From Candidatus Parvarchaeota archaeon UBA446 (GTDB lineage Archaea > Nanobdellota > Nanobdellia > Parvarchaeales > Parvarchaeaceae), in NCBI GenBank assembly GCA_002503215.1, contig DARG01000025.1, positions 1 to 18,278 on the forward strand: DNA of 18,278 nucleotides, read 5' to 3'. How positions within the stretch are numbered: the stretch's first letter is position 1; every line of letters starts with the position of its first letter. The position numbers and the translations under genes are program-made. The notes under the pieces were generated by a model. The model did not search any database and was not told the DNA's origin. It worked only from the letters and a program-made list of their open reading frames with translations. This document shows, piece after piece, positions 7,506-14,237 of the stretch.

Positions 7506-8698
7506 CTCGACTTATACACTGCTTCTCCGAAAAGTTTTATCAGAAGTATAGTCGCATAGGAACCTTTTTTTAGATTGAATGTAATTATTGCGTCACCGCC
7601 TTCTTCTTTTATGGAGAAATCTTCGGGAAAAAACATAGAAGGGTGTTTGAAGCTTTTGAGACTTGCTTCCGGCATGCTGCTTATCTTAAACATATCTCTT
7701 CCTATTCCTTCTCTTTCTAATATACCGTTAATTATAGTTTCAAATTTTTCATCAAGAAGCATGTCATATCCTATTGTAGGTATATCTCCAGGTATTTCAT
7801 CATAACCTTCTTTCAATAACTCGCTTAAAGTTTGGTTAAAAACGTAATACTGGAAAGCCTGCAGGATAATAAGCCTTGAATACTTCGGCATTAGCCTTAT
7901 GGCTCCCGCATAATCATTTTTATGCTCAAGTAAATAAGCTATTGATTCTTTTTCGAAATACATAAAGCCCGGTAGACTTGCGAGCACTTCCTTGATTTTT
8001 TCTCTGTCTAAATTATTGGTGTCATCCAGATTTATAGTCTCCCTTAATCCCTTCCTTTTATAGGCATTTAGTTTGGATTCTGCTCTCTCCTTTAAGACTA
8101 AGAGGAAAAAGGCTGTTTTGAAGTCTTTCTTTAGTATACTCTTTGAAACTTCTATATTCAATGAAGAAGAACCAAATCTTTGCGGACCATAAAAATTTGG
8201 TATACCTTTTATTATCTCTTCCTTTAGTTTATCTAGGTCTTTGTTATTATCATTGAAATCCCTTACTTTTACAGTGAAATGATTGCCGTACAATTTTCCT
8301 ATTTTGCATGGATCATTGCTGTATGCTAAATCCCTTATAAAAATTCTATCCGTTGAAAATTTCAGGTTTTCTGCATCGAATTTGAAGATACTCATTTTCT
8401 GCGAGGTCAATGCTCTCTTATCCTTATTTCCATTATAAGCGATCCTTTTGAAGCTTATGTGCAGATTTCTTGAAAGTGATTTTACAGCCTCTGGAGTCGA
8501 TACGCCTCTTTTTACCAAAGTAAACGTGAGAAAATCCTTTTTATCTTTTGGTATATTTTCATCTGTCTTTTCTACGCTTAATATCTCTCCGTTTTCTTCT
8601 ATTTCCTGAACTATAAAATCTTCTTCCCTCTCAAATAACTTACCAGAAAGATTAAAAGTATCAAAATATTTTATGCCTATGTTTTCGAGATTATCCAT
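7502..8698 (-). CDS. truD: tRNA pseudouridine(13) synthase TruD
   Basis: This 398-residue protein is a TruD-family pseudouridine synthase, which isomerises U13 (and in some archaea other sites) in tRNA. Motif I is FEREEDFIVQE (22-32). The catalytic motif is YNGNKDKRALTSQ (88-100), with Asp93 as the nucleophile. GNHF is at 138-141 and the conserved FYGPQRFG at 169-176. The rest covers the TruD-specific inserted domain. Length is normal for archaeal members. It starts 5 nt after the stop of the upstream membrane-protein gene (TAA-ATATA-ATG), so the two are co-transcribed. Its stop TAG is the reverse complement of the opposing gene's TAG, both reading the CTAG at 7502-7505. The only tRNA in this window has U13, the base this enzyme targets; whether it is a substrate is unknown. 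Confidence 0.95.
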   Translation of the reverse strand: MDNLENIGIKYFDTFNLSGKLFEREEDFIVQEIEENGEILSVEKTDENIPKDKKDFLTFTLVKRGVSTPEAVKSLSRNLHISFKRIAYNGNKDKRALTSQKMSIFKFDAENLKFSTDRIFIRDLAYSNDPCKIGKLYGNHFTVKVRDFNDNNKDLDKLKEEIIKGIPNFYGPQRFGSSSLNIEVSKSILKKDFKTAFFLLVLKERAESKLNAYKRKGLRETINLDDTNNLDREKIKEVLASLPGFMYFEKESIAYLLEHKNDYAGAIRLMPKYSRLIILQAFQYYVFNQTLSELLKEGYDEIPGDIPTIGYDMLLDEKFETIINGILEREGIGRDMFKISSMPEASLKSFKHPSMFFPEDFSIKEEGGDAIITFNLKKGSYATILLIKLFGEAVYKSS

Positions 8699-8703
8699 TA
8701 TAT

Positions 8704-9117
8704 TTAACTCTCTGGTATCTTAAAACATATGCCAGTGGCTACTACTTTATTGGGTTTAAAGGCATTGCACATTATACTTATATCATTCTTATACTGCGAA
8801 GCATTGTATTCACAGGAAGGGGAGTAATAACAGTATAAAGTTACGCCACATGCCGTGCTTAATACGCTTGAATTAACAGTTGATGCATTTTGACTGCAAA
8901 GCGCTGAACTTTGCGAAAGCTCTCTTGTCAGCTGCTGCCCATATAGAAATGCCTGAGAATCTAAATTTTGAACGTTTTTTTGCGCCGAAACTCCATTTAG
9001 AGTTATAGCTATAAAATACACTAAAACTACTATCGCTATGAAGAATATTATCGCTAAAACAAACTGAAAATTTATTTTTGTCTTTTCTCTCTCTTTTTTC
9101 CTTAATACTATCTTCAT
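8704..9117 (-). CDS. Small single-pass membrane protein with six cysteines, function unknown
   Basis: I do not recognise this 137-residue protein. It has a strongly basic cytoplasmic start (residues 1-14), one hydrophobic helix (about 18-39), and an external domain of nearly 100 residues with six cysteines (74, 90, 96, 102, 117, 131) and N-x-S/T sites. The even cysteine number suggests three disulfides. The basic segment plus helix vaguely recalls type IV pilins, but there is no clear class III processing site. It lies directly upstream of truD in the same operon, 5 nt apart. T-rich sequence at about 9127-9144 supplies a TATA-like element close to the start and lies just past the hairpin behind the S-layer gene. 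The real-gene call rests on the operon fit, the clean signal anchor and the cysteine pattern. Confidence 0.7.
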   Translation of the reverse strand: MKIVLRKKEREKTKINFQFVLAIIFFIAIVVLVYFIAITLNGVSAQKNVQNLDSQAFLYGQQLTRELSQSSALCSQNASTVNSSVLSTACGVTLYCYYSPSCEYNASQYKNDISIMCNAFKPNKVVATGICFKIPES

Positions 9118-9144
9118 AATCAGAAATAAATATAAAAATAAAAT

Positions 9145-9160
9145 GGGGGTAAAAACCCCC
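9145..9160 (-). terminator. GC-rich hairpin with T-rich tail after the S-layer gene
   Basis: A perfect 6-bp stem (GGGGGT with ACCCCC) with a 4-nt loop lies 24 nt past the S-layer stop. On the minus strand it is followed by a T-rich stretch down to about 9127. This resembles a hairpin-plus-U-tract terminator, though archaeal termination normally needs only the T-rich part. It stands out against the AT-rich background and could also protect the mRNA 3' end. Confidence 0.55.
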
Positions 9161-9183
9161 TTAAGTCATTATTGCAAAGTTGT

Positions 9184-11916
9184 TTAGTTAAGCGACTTTA
9201 CGCCTGTATAGCCTGCGCTACTGGCACTAAGTATAACCTTATTACCAGTCATGTTTACGTTTGTGATTGGCTCTCCAATAAGGAAAGATGCAACAACCTG
9301 CGAAGCTTCCAAAGTATCATTACCGCTATATCCTGCAATAAGCAATGCTGGCTCATTGTTAAATGCTTTTACATTGCTAAATAACTGAACCAAAGCTTCT
9401 CCGCTACTTACGTTTGTAGCATTGGTAAATGCAGATCCGTATTCTGGAGTTGTTGAATTGAATAACAATTCTGCTGCTGCAGTGTTTATTGCTGGACCTC
9501 CTATTACTATAACAGGTACAGCATTAGTAGTACTTGCAGTTGGCATGAACGCAGTATCAAACTTTACCAGATCTACATTATTTTTAAGTAGATTGGATGC
9601 GCTTACGGTTGAAACACCATTTATTCCAAGCAACTTCCCTGCACCTACAGTCTGCCCAATTGTGTAATTAGTCACACTACTAACGACTTGTGAACCTGCT
9701 ACTGCTAGAGTATAGTTCTGTGTTGGTATCATTACGGTTGCATTTCCAGTACTTGATGCGTTGTCATACATTTTGACCTTACCATAATTAATCTTGGTTC
9801 CCCAAGTATTTGCAGAAGTGTTCTTTACATCAGTAAAGTATGTAGTGAAACTGCTTGGGTTTTCACTTATTGGTACTGAAACACTTGCACCAGTTGGATC
9901 AATGTACTGCAAATCGTTGTTTGAGAACATTATCGATCCCAAATTACCACTAAGATTAAGCTCGTTCATTGATGCTCCTGCAGCATTATACACTACATTC
10001 TGTCCAGGTAACAAAGAATATTTAGTACCATTGTTATTAGGAGCAAATGTAAGACTTGGTCCTGTAAGTACTGGTTCGGCTATAAGTACTTTTTTAGTAT
10101 GTTTATCCGTGCCATTAGTAACTGAAGTTAAGGTTACGTTAACATTTTTTAATGTAAGATTATAACCATCTAAGGAATAAATTTTACTAGAATTTATTTT
10201 AGTTGTTGCAAGCGGTATGGAAGTACTGTTATAGATAGCAAACCCGCTAACATTATAAGTTACACCACTATAAGTTAACGTTGCATTTGGCTTGCTAGAG
10301 ATAGTTGCGCTAAATACTACAGGTTTAAATGTTAACAGGAAGTCCTTTCCATTTGGAAGTTCGTACACAAAGTTTACCGTATTCTTTGTTGGAGCGTTAA
10401 CAACATTATCAATAGGTCCGCTTGTTGCATTGTAAAACAACGTGGCATTTCCTGTAAGATTAGTTTTTACAGTAGACGGTAAATCCTTAAGATTGGTGTA
10501 ATAGTAAGCTGCATGAGTAGGTGCAGGGTATACATATTCGGAAGAACCATTTATTAAACTTGGATTTGTAAGAGTACCATTATTGTACGATTGAAAGTGT
10601 GCCAAATAATAATTTGGAGAACCAAAGTAATTTAAAGGTGCCACATTAGTTGAACTTCTAAAATTTGTACCAAAAGATACTCCGGGTAAATTATGTGTGT
10701 AATTAAATGCTATTATTTTACTCATATTTGAGCCAGAGCCATTTTCAAAAGCAACAGGTATAATGCTGTCATTAACAGCTTTACCTGTGGTAATAGTAAG
10801 ATTCATTCCATTTGCATAATTGTGTGTTAATGGCTCGAGATCCAATGTAGTCAAATTCTGAGGGAAATTCAAAACCGAAGTGGTTTTGAAGTTGTATGGC
10901 AATGTAGAATTGGTCGTACTGGTAAGAACGAATTCGCTTGAAGTGTTAGTTGCATTAAGCATGCTCAAACCAGAAGACAGTTTAGATGAAACTGCGCTGC
11001 TATTCAGTCTTTGAACTACGCTTATGCTTGAAACCTGAAGCGACTTAAGGAAAGCTGTTCCATTTGTATACTTGAACAAACCCTCTGGGGTAAGTGTGAC
11101 TTGTTTAACAGTAGTAGGCACATTAAGATTTATATATTGAGTTGCACCACCATTAACGCTTACTTCCACCTGACTCTGCGAAGCGTTAGCAATGTCCTCA
11201 ACTGCGCCCATTAAATCAATAGTGTTTCCTGCAACCGTCAGTGTAGTAGGCATTAAAACCGTTGTATACGTCTTCGATGCACCGAAAGATGCATTATCTT
11301 TGTTTATTGAAAGAAGTGTAGCCTTTGAGTTTCCAAAGAAGAAACTAGCGTTGGCCAATCCTACTGTATCATTCAAATTAATTGCTGTTCCATTTCTATA
11401 TTGTATATAGGAATTCAATGAGTAAGCACCTTTAGGTAACACTACGTTCAATCCATCGAACTTAGGAATTACAGATGAATTAAAGGAAAGATTCTCTACG
11501 CTTGTATAATTCACACCCTTTGAAGTAAAATTCTCAGCGGCTAGCATTATTGAACTAGGTTTAAATGCTGAAAAAGTTCCAGCGAGTAATGCATTCGTTG
11601 ATGTTTTTGATCTCAATGCCAATGTCCCTATGCTTATCTGTCCTGTCACTGATGAAGAATGACTTGCGGCAGCTGCTGCTGTCAATGCTGCTGATATATC
11701 AATAGCACCTGCTATGTCTGAGGGAGCTGAATTTGCTCCTACTACGAATACTGCGTTAACATGACCGTTGCTAAGGAATTGGTTAGACGAAGTTGGCCCT
11801 AGATTAGATAGACCACTTGCAAATACGCTTGCCATTCCTAATGTTGCTCCTACAAAAAGAGCTCCTGTTGCTACTGCTGCTATTTTCTTTACTTTTCCTA
11901 TCAACTTTGCTTTCAT
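9184..11916 (-). CDS. S-layer protein (Methanococcus-type S_layer_N/S_layer_C)
   Basis: The 910-residue protein is the likely main surface-layer subunit. It starts with a typical Sec signal peptide: a basic start, a hydrophobic core and probable cleavage after VFA (Ala33). The region at about 55-78, with FVVGANSAPSDI, matches the conserved start of methanococcal-type S-layer proteins. The C-terminal part, with VIVIGGPAIN and a LLIAGYSG segment, matches the corresponding C-terminal domain. The mature chain is rich in Asn, Thr and Ser with dozens of N-x-S/T sequons and has no cysteine-rich or transmembrane segment, so it should assemble by protein contacts. GAGGT is placed 6 nt before the ATG, and a long leader with hairpins lies upstream, both consistent with high expression. 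A GC hairpin follows the stop. It is a single isolated unit on the minus strand. Confidence 0.9.
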   Translation of the reverse strand: MKAKLIGKVKKIAAVATGALFVGATLGMASVFASGLSNLGPTSSNQFLSNGHVNAVFVVGANSAPSDIAGAIDISAALTAAAAASHSSSVTGQISIGTLALRSKTSTNALLAGTFSAFKPSSIMLAAENFTSKGVNYTSVENLSFNSSVIPKFDGLNVVLPKGAYSLNSYIQYRNGTAINLNDTVGLANASFFFGNSKATLLSINKDNASFGASKTYTTVLMPTTLTVAGNTIDLMGAVEDIANASQSQVEVSVNGGATQYINLNVPTTVKQVTLTPEGLFKYTNGTAFLKSLQVSSISVVQRLNSSAVSSKLSSGLSMLNATNTSSEFVLTSTTNSTLPYNFKTTSVLNFPQNLTTLDLEPLTHNYANGMNLTITTGKAVNDSIIPVAFENGSGSNMSKIIAFNYTHNLPGVSFGTNFRSSTNVAPLNYFGSPNYYLAHFQSYNNGTLTNPSLINGSSEYVYPAPTHAAYYYTNLKDLPSTVKTNLTGNATLFYNATSGPIDNVVNAPTKNTVNFVYELPNGKDFLLTFKPVVFSATISSKPNATLTYSGVTYNVSGFAIYNSTSIPLATTKINSSKIYSLDGYNLTLKNVNVTLTSVTNGTDKHTKKVLIAEPVLTGPSLTFAPNNNGTKYSLLPGQNVVYNAAGASMNELNLSGNLGSIMFSNNDLQYIDPTGASVSVPISENPSSFTTYFTDVKNTSANTWGTKINYGKVKMYDNASSTGNATVMIPTQNYTLAVAGSQVVSSVTNYTIGQTVGAGKLLGINGVSTVSASNLLKNNVDLVKFDTAFMPTASTTNAVPVIVIGGPAINTAAAELLFNSTTPEYGSAFTNATNVSSGEALVQLFSNVKAFNNEPALLIAGYSGNDTLEASQVVASFLIGEPITNVNMTGNKVILSASSAGYTGVKSLN

Positions 11917-11922
11917 ATTTTT

Positions 11923-11927
11923 ACCTC
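11923..11927 (-). promoter_or_regulatory. Shine-Dalgarno GAGGT of the S-layer gene
   Basis: GAGGT on the minus strand ends 6 nt before the ATG at 11916. It is a strong match at ideal spacing, unlike the apparently leaderless starts of most first genes in the window. Confidence 0.75.
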
Positions 11928-11943
11928 ACGTTTTTTTACTCGG

Positions 11944-11962
11944 ACTTAACTTTATTTTAAGT
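11944..11962 (-). repeat. Inverted repeat 1 in the S-layer leader
   Basis: Arms ACTTAA (11944-11949) and TTAAGT (11957-11962) pair perfectly over 6 bp with a 7-nt loop. It is the hairpin nearest the Shine-Dalgarno, 16 nt away. Being AT-rich, it is weak alone. Confidence 0.5.
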
Positions 11963-11964
11963 GT

Positions 11965-11985
11965 TTAAGACTGACTAAGTCTTAA
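11965..11985 (-). repeat. Inverted repeat 2 in the S-layer leader
   Basis: Arms TTAAGACT (11965-11972) and AGTCTTAA (11978-11985) pair perfectly over 8 bp with a 5-nt loop. It could be an RNA hairpin or an operator-like site for a dimeric regulator. Confidence 0.6.
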
Positions 11986-12005
11986 CTATTTGATAAATTT
12001 CTTAT

Positions 12006-12026
12006 TTAAAAAGCTTTGCTTTTTAA
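12006..12026 (-). repeat. Inverted repeat 3 in the S-layer leader
   Basis: Arms TTAAAAAGC (12006-12014) and GCTTTTTAA (12018-12026) pair perfectly over 9 bp with a 3-nt loop. An overlapping outer repeat, CTTATTTAA (12001-12009) with TTAAATAAG (12052-12060), offers a mutually exclusive pairing. Confidence 0.6.
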
Positions 12027-12200
12027 GTCTTTACTAACTGTAAGTAAAAAATTAAATAAGTTATAATACAATGATATATGACAAAATATTGGAATTTATT
12101 GCTTGGTTCAGTAAAACTACTTTAAACTTATCTAAAAATTTTGTAATTAAACGAAAAATTCAATATTGAGTTATAAAGTTAAAAATCTATAAGTTAAAAA

Positions 12201-12629
12201 TCAGCTGTTTATTGTTTTCTTTTTCAGTTCTTCGAGCTGCTGCGAAAGAAGTATCGTCTGGCCGGAAAATATTTTTATCTTCTGGTCCATGTCGGTCATT
12301 CTTCCCGATAAATCATTCAATAACCCCTGCAGATCCGCTGCGGAAAGTTTGACTTCTTTTTGAGATAACAGTTCTATCGACGAAGGAGCATAATCCATGA
12401 CAAAACCGAAAAGATCCATTACGTCTCCTTTTATCTTGAATTTTGAATAAGATGAGAAGAACCCGTCCTTTACTTCCTGTGGATCGGCGTATTCCACATC
12501 GCTTACCTCTAGTTTCTTTCCGTTCTCTTCTATACTATTTGTTATCTTTTTTAATGAATCTGTAACCGCTTCCTTTGGTTTTCCCATTATCTCTATTACA
12601 CATCTTAATTCAAGTTCTCCTTCTGCCAT
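12201..12629 (-). CDS. Conserved-looking small cytoplasmic protein with C-terminal coiled coil, function unknown
   Basis: The 142-residue protein has no signal or membrane segment. Residues 8-90 look like a compact alpha/beta domain: IEIMGKPKEAV at 12-22, a YADPQEVKDGFFSSYSKF region at 47-64, and DYAPSSIELL at 79-88. This pattern recalls an uncharacterised small archaeal family that I know only as hypothetical. Residues about 93-138 are helical with heptad-like spacing and probably form a coiled coil. It lies upstream of the S-layer gene on the same strand but is separated by 284 nt with independent signals, so a shared operon is unlikely. An AT-rich TATA-like element near 12655 is about 26 nt before the ATG, divergent from folE. 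No biochemical role can be stated. Confidence 0.75.
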   Translation of the reverse strand: MAEGELELRCVIEIMGKPKEAVTDSLKKITNSIEENGKKLEVSDVEYADPQEVKDGFFSSYSKFKIKGDVMDLFGFVMDYAPSSIELLSQKEVKLSAADLQGLLNDLSGRMTDMDQKIKIFSGQTILLSQQLEELKKKTINS

Positions 12630-12730
12630 GCTTATTTGTAAAACCGGTAATATTAATAAGTTATATCATTTGAAAAGAAAGCTGGCATAAAGATTCAAAA
12701 TGATTAATAGCTAGTATTACATAAAAATAA

Positions 12731-13288
12731 ATGGAAGAAGAAAAAATCGAATATCTTTTTAAGGAAATACTGAAAGAATTAGGCATAGATGAAAAAACGG
12801 AGGTGTTCGCTAACACCCCTAGAAGAATCGCAAAAGAATACAGAGAAATATTCTCCGGGATGGATGATAAAAGCGAACCTAATATAACGTTGTTTGAAAA
12901 CCCGGGATACAATGATATACTATCTATAAAAGATATTCCTTTTTACTCTATGTGCGAACACCACCTTCTGCCTTTCTTTGGAAAAGCTTCTATAGCTTAC
13001 ATACCCGGTGATAAGATAGTTGGATTATCTAAGATACCAAGAATAGTAAAGTTCTTTTCAGCTAAACCGCAGGTTCAGGAAAGACTTACCAAAGAAATAG
13101 CTGACTTCATTGATAATAGAATAAAAGCCAAAGGAGTTCTTGTTATCATAAAAGCCAGACACATGTGCATGGAGATGCGCGGAGTAAGATCTGGCAATTC
13201 TGAGACAAGAAGCAGCGCCATCCGCGGTATTTTCAAGGAAAGCAATGAAACCAGAGAAGAAGCGCTAAAACTTTTATTGGAGAATTAA
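12731..13288 (+). CDS. folE: GTP cyclohydrolase I (type IA)
   Basis: The 185-residue protein is a classical FolE, which converts GTP to 7,8-dihydroneopterin triphosphate plus formate, the first step of folate, biopterin and 7-deazaguanine routes. The zinc ligands are visible: Cys75 and His78 in SMCEHHLLPFFG (73-84) and Cys146 in RHMCMEMRGV (143-152). His77 corresponds to the catalytic histidine. VGLSKIPRIV (97-106) and the TPRRIAKEY segment (29-37) are family signatures. The length is normal for the enzyme without a long N-terminal extension. It is followed with zero spacing by a RibD-C/DHFR-like reductase. Many archaea use the MptA/FolE2 type instead, so type IA here is worth noting. No strong TATA box is visible, only AT-rich sequence around 12700-12707. 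Confidence 0.95.
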   Translation: MEEEKIEYLFKEILKELGIDEKTEVFANTPRRIAKEYREIFSGMDDKSEPNITLFENPGYNDILSIKDIPFYSMCEHHLLPFFGKASIAYIPGDKIVGLSKIPRIVKFFSAKPQVQERLTKEIADFIDNRIKAKGVLVIIKARHMCMEMRGVRSGNSETRSSAIRGIFKESNETREEALKLLLEN

Positions 13289-13804
13289 ATGGCAGTCAAA
13301 GTAATCGTTTACATGCATATAACGGCTAATGGGATGATAGCTAGATCAGATGGAAGTGAGTTCTCCTCAAAAAAAGCCAGACAAGGCTTTCAGAATATGA
13401 TGGCTAAAGTCAATGTAAATATAGTCGGCAGGAATACATTTGAAATGTCTAGAAAAAATGGAAGTTTTCCTATGAAAGGTTTGAACGTTGTAGTTACTTC
13501 CCATAAAATAAAAAACTCGTTTGGAAAAGACGTAATAATAACAAATAGCAATCCAAAAAAAATAATAGAAATCGTAGAGAAACGCGGTTACAAGGAAGCA
13601 ATGGTCGGAGGGGGAGTTACGGCTGCGAACTTTCTTAAAGAAGGGCTTGTAAACGAAATATTCCTTGACATTGAACCTATAATATTTGGTAAAGGAATAC
13701 CTGTATTTGCATACGAGAAATTCGAAAAAAAGCTCAAGCTTATCGACACAAAACGTATTTCTAATAATGAGATAAGACTGCATTATAAAGTACTGCAAAA
13801 TTGA
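13289..13804 (+). CDS. RibD C-terminal/dihydrofolate reductase-like NADPH reductase
   Basis: The 171-residue protein has the fold pattern of the RibD_C/DHFR superfamily. MHITANGMIARSDG (9-22) is the substrate-side first strand and loop, GRNTFE (47-52) and VVVTS (67-71) are typical core strands, MVGGGV (105-110) is the NADPH phosphate-binding turn, and the FLDIEPIIFGKGIPVF region (125-140) closes the domain. The family reduces riboflavin intermediates or dihydrofolate with NADPH. Adjacency to folE favours pterin or folate reduction, but RibD-type activity cannot be excluded by sequence. Its ATG directly follows the folE TAA (13286-13288) without a gap, and GGAG at 13279-13282 lies 6 nt upstream, so the pair is one operon with coupled translation. 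Confidence 0.85.
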   Translation: MAVKVIVYMHITANGMIARSDGSEFSSKKARQGFQNMMAKVNVNIVGRNTFEMSRKNGSFPMKGLNVVVTSHKIKNSFGKDVIITNSNPKKIIEIVEKRGYKEAMVGGGVTAANFLKEGLVNEIFLDIEPIIFGKGIPVFAYEKFEKKLKLIDTKRISNNEIRLHYKVLQN

Positions 13805-13850
13805 TAACTAAAGCAAACTTAGTAAATCTTCTGCTATATATTATGTGATA

Positions 13851-13921
13851 TGCGCCAACCGGGATTCGCACCCGGGTCACTGGCTTGGGAAGCCAGAGTT
13901 CTGCTGCTAGACTATTGGCGC
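13851..13921 (-). tRNA. tRNA-Gly (anticodon CCC)
   Basis: Read on the minus strand, 71 nt fold as a cloverleaf. The 7-bp acceptor stem pairs GCGCCAA with TTGGCGC, with discriminator A73. The anticodon stem CTGGC/GCCAG holds loop TTCCCAA, with anticodon CCC at 13889-13887. The variable region is TGAC, and the T stem is CCGGG/CCCGG. No CCA is encoded and no intron is seen. Oddities: the D loop reads AGCAGCA, so position 18 is A rather than the near-universal G, and the T loop reads TGCGAAT, so position 55 is G instead of U. The D stem GTCT/GAAC also has a C12-A23 mismatch, or a 3-bp stem with a bulge. Stems and anticodon make the gene call firm; whether it is fully functional is less sure. Confidence 0.9.
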
Positions 13922-13934
13922 AGGATATTGAACT

Positions 13935-14117
13935 TTATGCTGCTGTTTGTTTTATGTTTTTTCTTTTGAAATTAAAAACGGAAAGAAAAGATCCGTTTAA
14001 GTTTTTATTTGCATTTGAAACTAAAACCGAGAGTTCTGTCATTGCTGCAAGATACATAATAACAAAGACTATGAAAGCCAAGTTTATTGTGCCTATTATT
14101 TTTTCTCCTAAACCCAT
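13935..14117 (-). CDS. Possible 60-residue single-pass membrane protein
   Basis: This is a small open frame with one hydrophobic stretch (about residues 7-33, starting IIGTINLAFIVFVIMYL) and a polar, basic C-terminus, so a small membrane protein is plausible. A TATA-like TATTTTTAAA (minus strand, about 14139-14149) is centred 27 nt before the ATG, the spacing for a leaderless archaeal transcript. The frame ends 13 nt before the tRNA-Gly gene on the same strand. I do not recognise the family. Chance frames of this size are common in AT-rich DNA, and a competing plus-strand frame overlaps the tRNA, so this one is favoured only by its promoter and membrane helix. If it is not a gene, 13922-14237 is an empty 316-nt spacer. 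Confidence 0.42.
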   Translation of the reverse strand: MGLGEKIIGTINLAFIVFVIMYLAAMTELSVLVSNANKNLNGSFLSVFNFKRKNIKQTAA

Positions 14118-14207
14118 AAAATTTATGTTATTTTGAAGTTTAAAAATATGATTTTGCAGAGCTCATTGCTAATTTAAAGAAGCTATATATTCTAAAAAGA
14201 TTAAAAG

Positions 14208-14216
14208 TTTTATATA
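14208..14216 (+). promoter_or_regulatory. TATA box before the coiled-coil/tRNA-binding operon
   Basis: TTTTATATA at 14208-14216 is centred 26 nt before the ATG at 14238, which is textbook spacing for a leaderless archaeal transcript. Confidence 0.6.
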
Positions 14217-14237
14217 GATAGATAACGATTTAACAAT

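Larger units (their letters stand above)
11917..12200 (-). promoter_or_regulatory. S-layer promoter and structured leader region (284 nt)
   Basis: This gene-free stretch is very AT-rich. Minus-strand TATA candidates are at 12052-12066 (TTATTTAA and TTATAA) and at about 12170-12178. The first predicts a leader of about 110 nt, the second one of about 230 nt. Between the nearer candidate and the start lie three perfect inverted repeats (listed separately), then GAGGT at 11923-11927. No open reading frame or recognised RNA family was seen here. Confidence 0.55.

Noticed and set aside
8704..9117. Type IV pilin or archaellin gene
   Set aside because: It has a basic start and hydrophobic helix, but no recognisable class III cleavage site, and the six-cysteine external domain is not pilin-like.
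9794..10165. Plus-strand open frame of 123 codons inside the S-layer gene
   Set aside because: It lies fully opposite a strongly supported S-layer coding region and shows no domain or start signals.
11944..12060. Inverted repeats as ends of a small transposable element
   Set aside because: They are short, differ from each other and are not flanked by target duplications. No transposase is nearby. Leader hairpins explain them better.
12061..12200. A small RNA or box C/D guide upstream of the S-layer gene
   Set aside because: No paired C and D box motifs, GC-rich stem or conserved fold could be seen in this AT-rich stretch.
13367..13798. Minus-strand open frame of 143 codons opposite the RibD-C/DHFR-like gene
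   Set aside because: The translation is extremely rich in Phe and Tyr, as expected for the reverse reading of Lys/Asn-rich coding DNA. The plus-strand gene has clear family motifs.
13885..14136. Plus-strand open frame of 83 codons overlapping the tRNA-Gly gene
   Set aside because: Its first codons run antisense through the tRNA anticodon and D arms, and it has no promoter or family signature. It is a chance frame opposite the tRNA and the better-supported minus-strand small frame.
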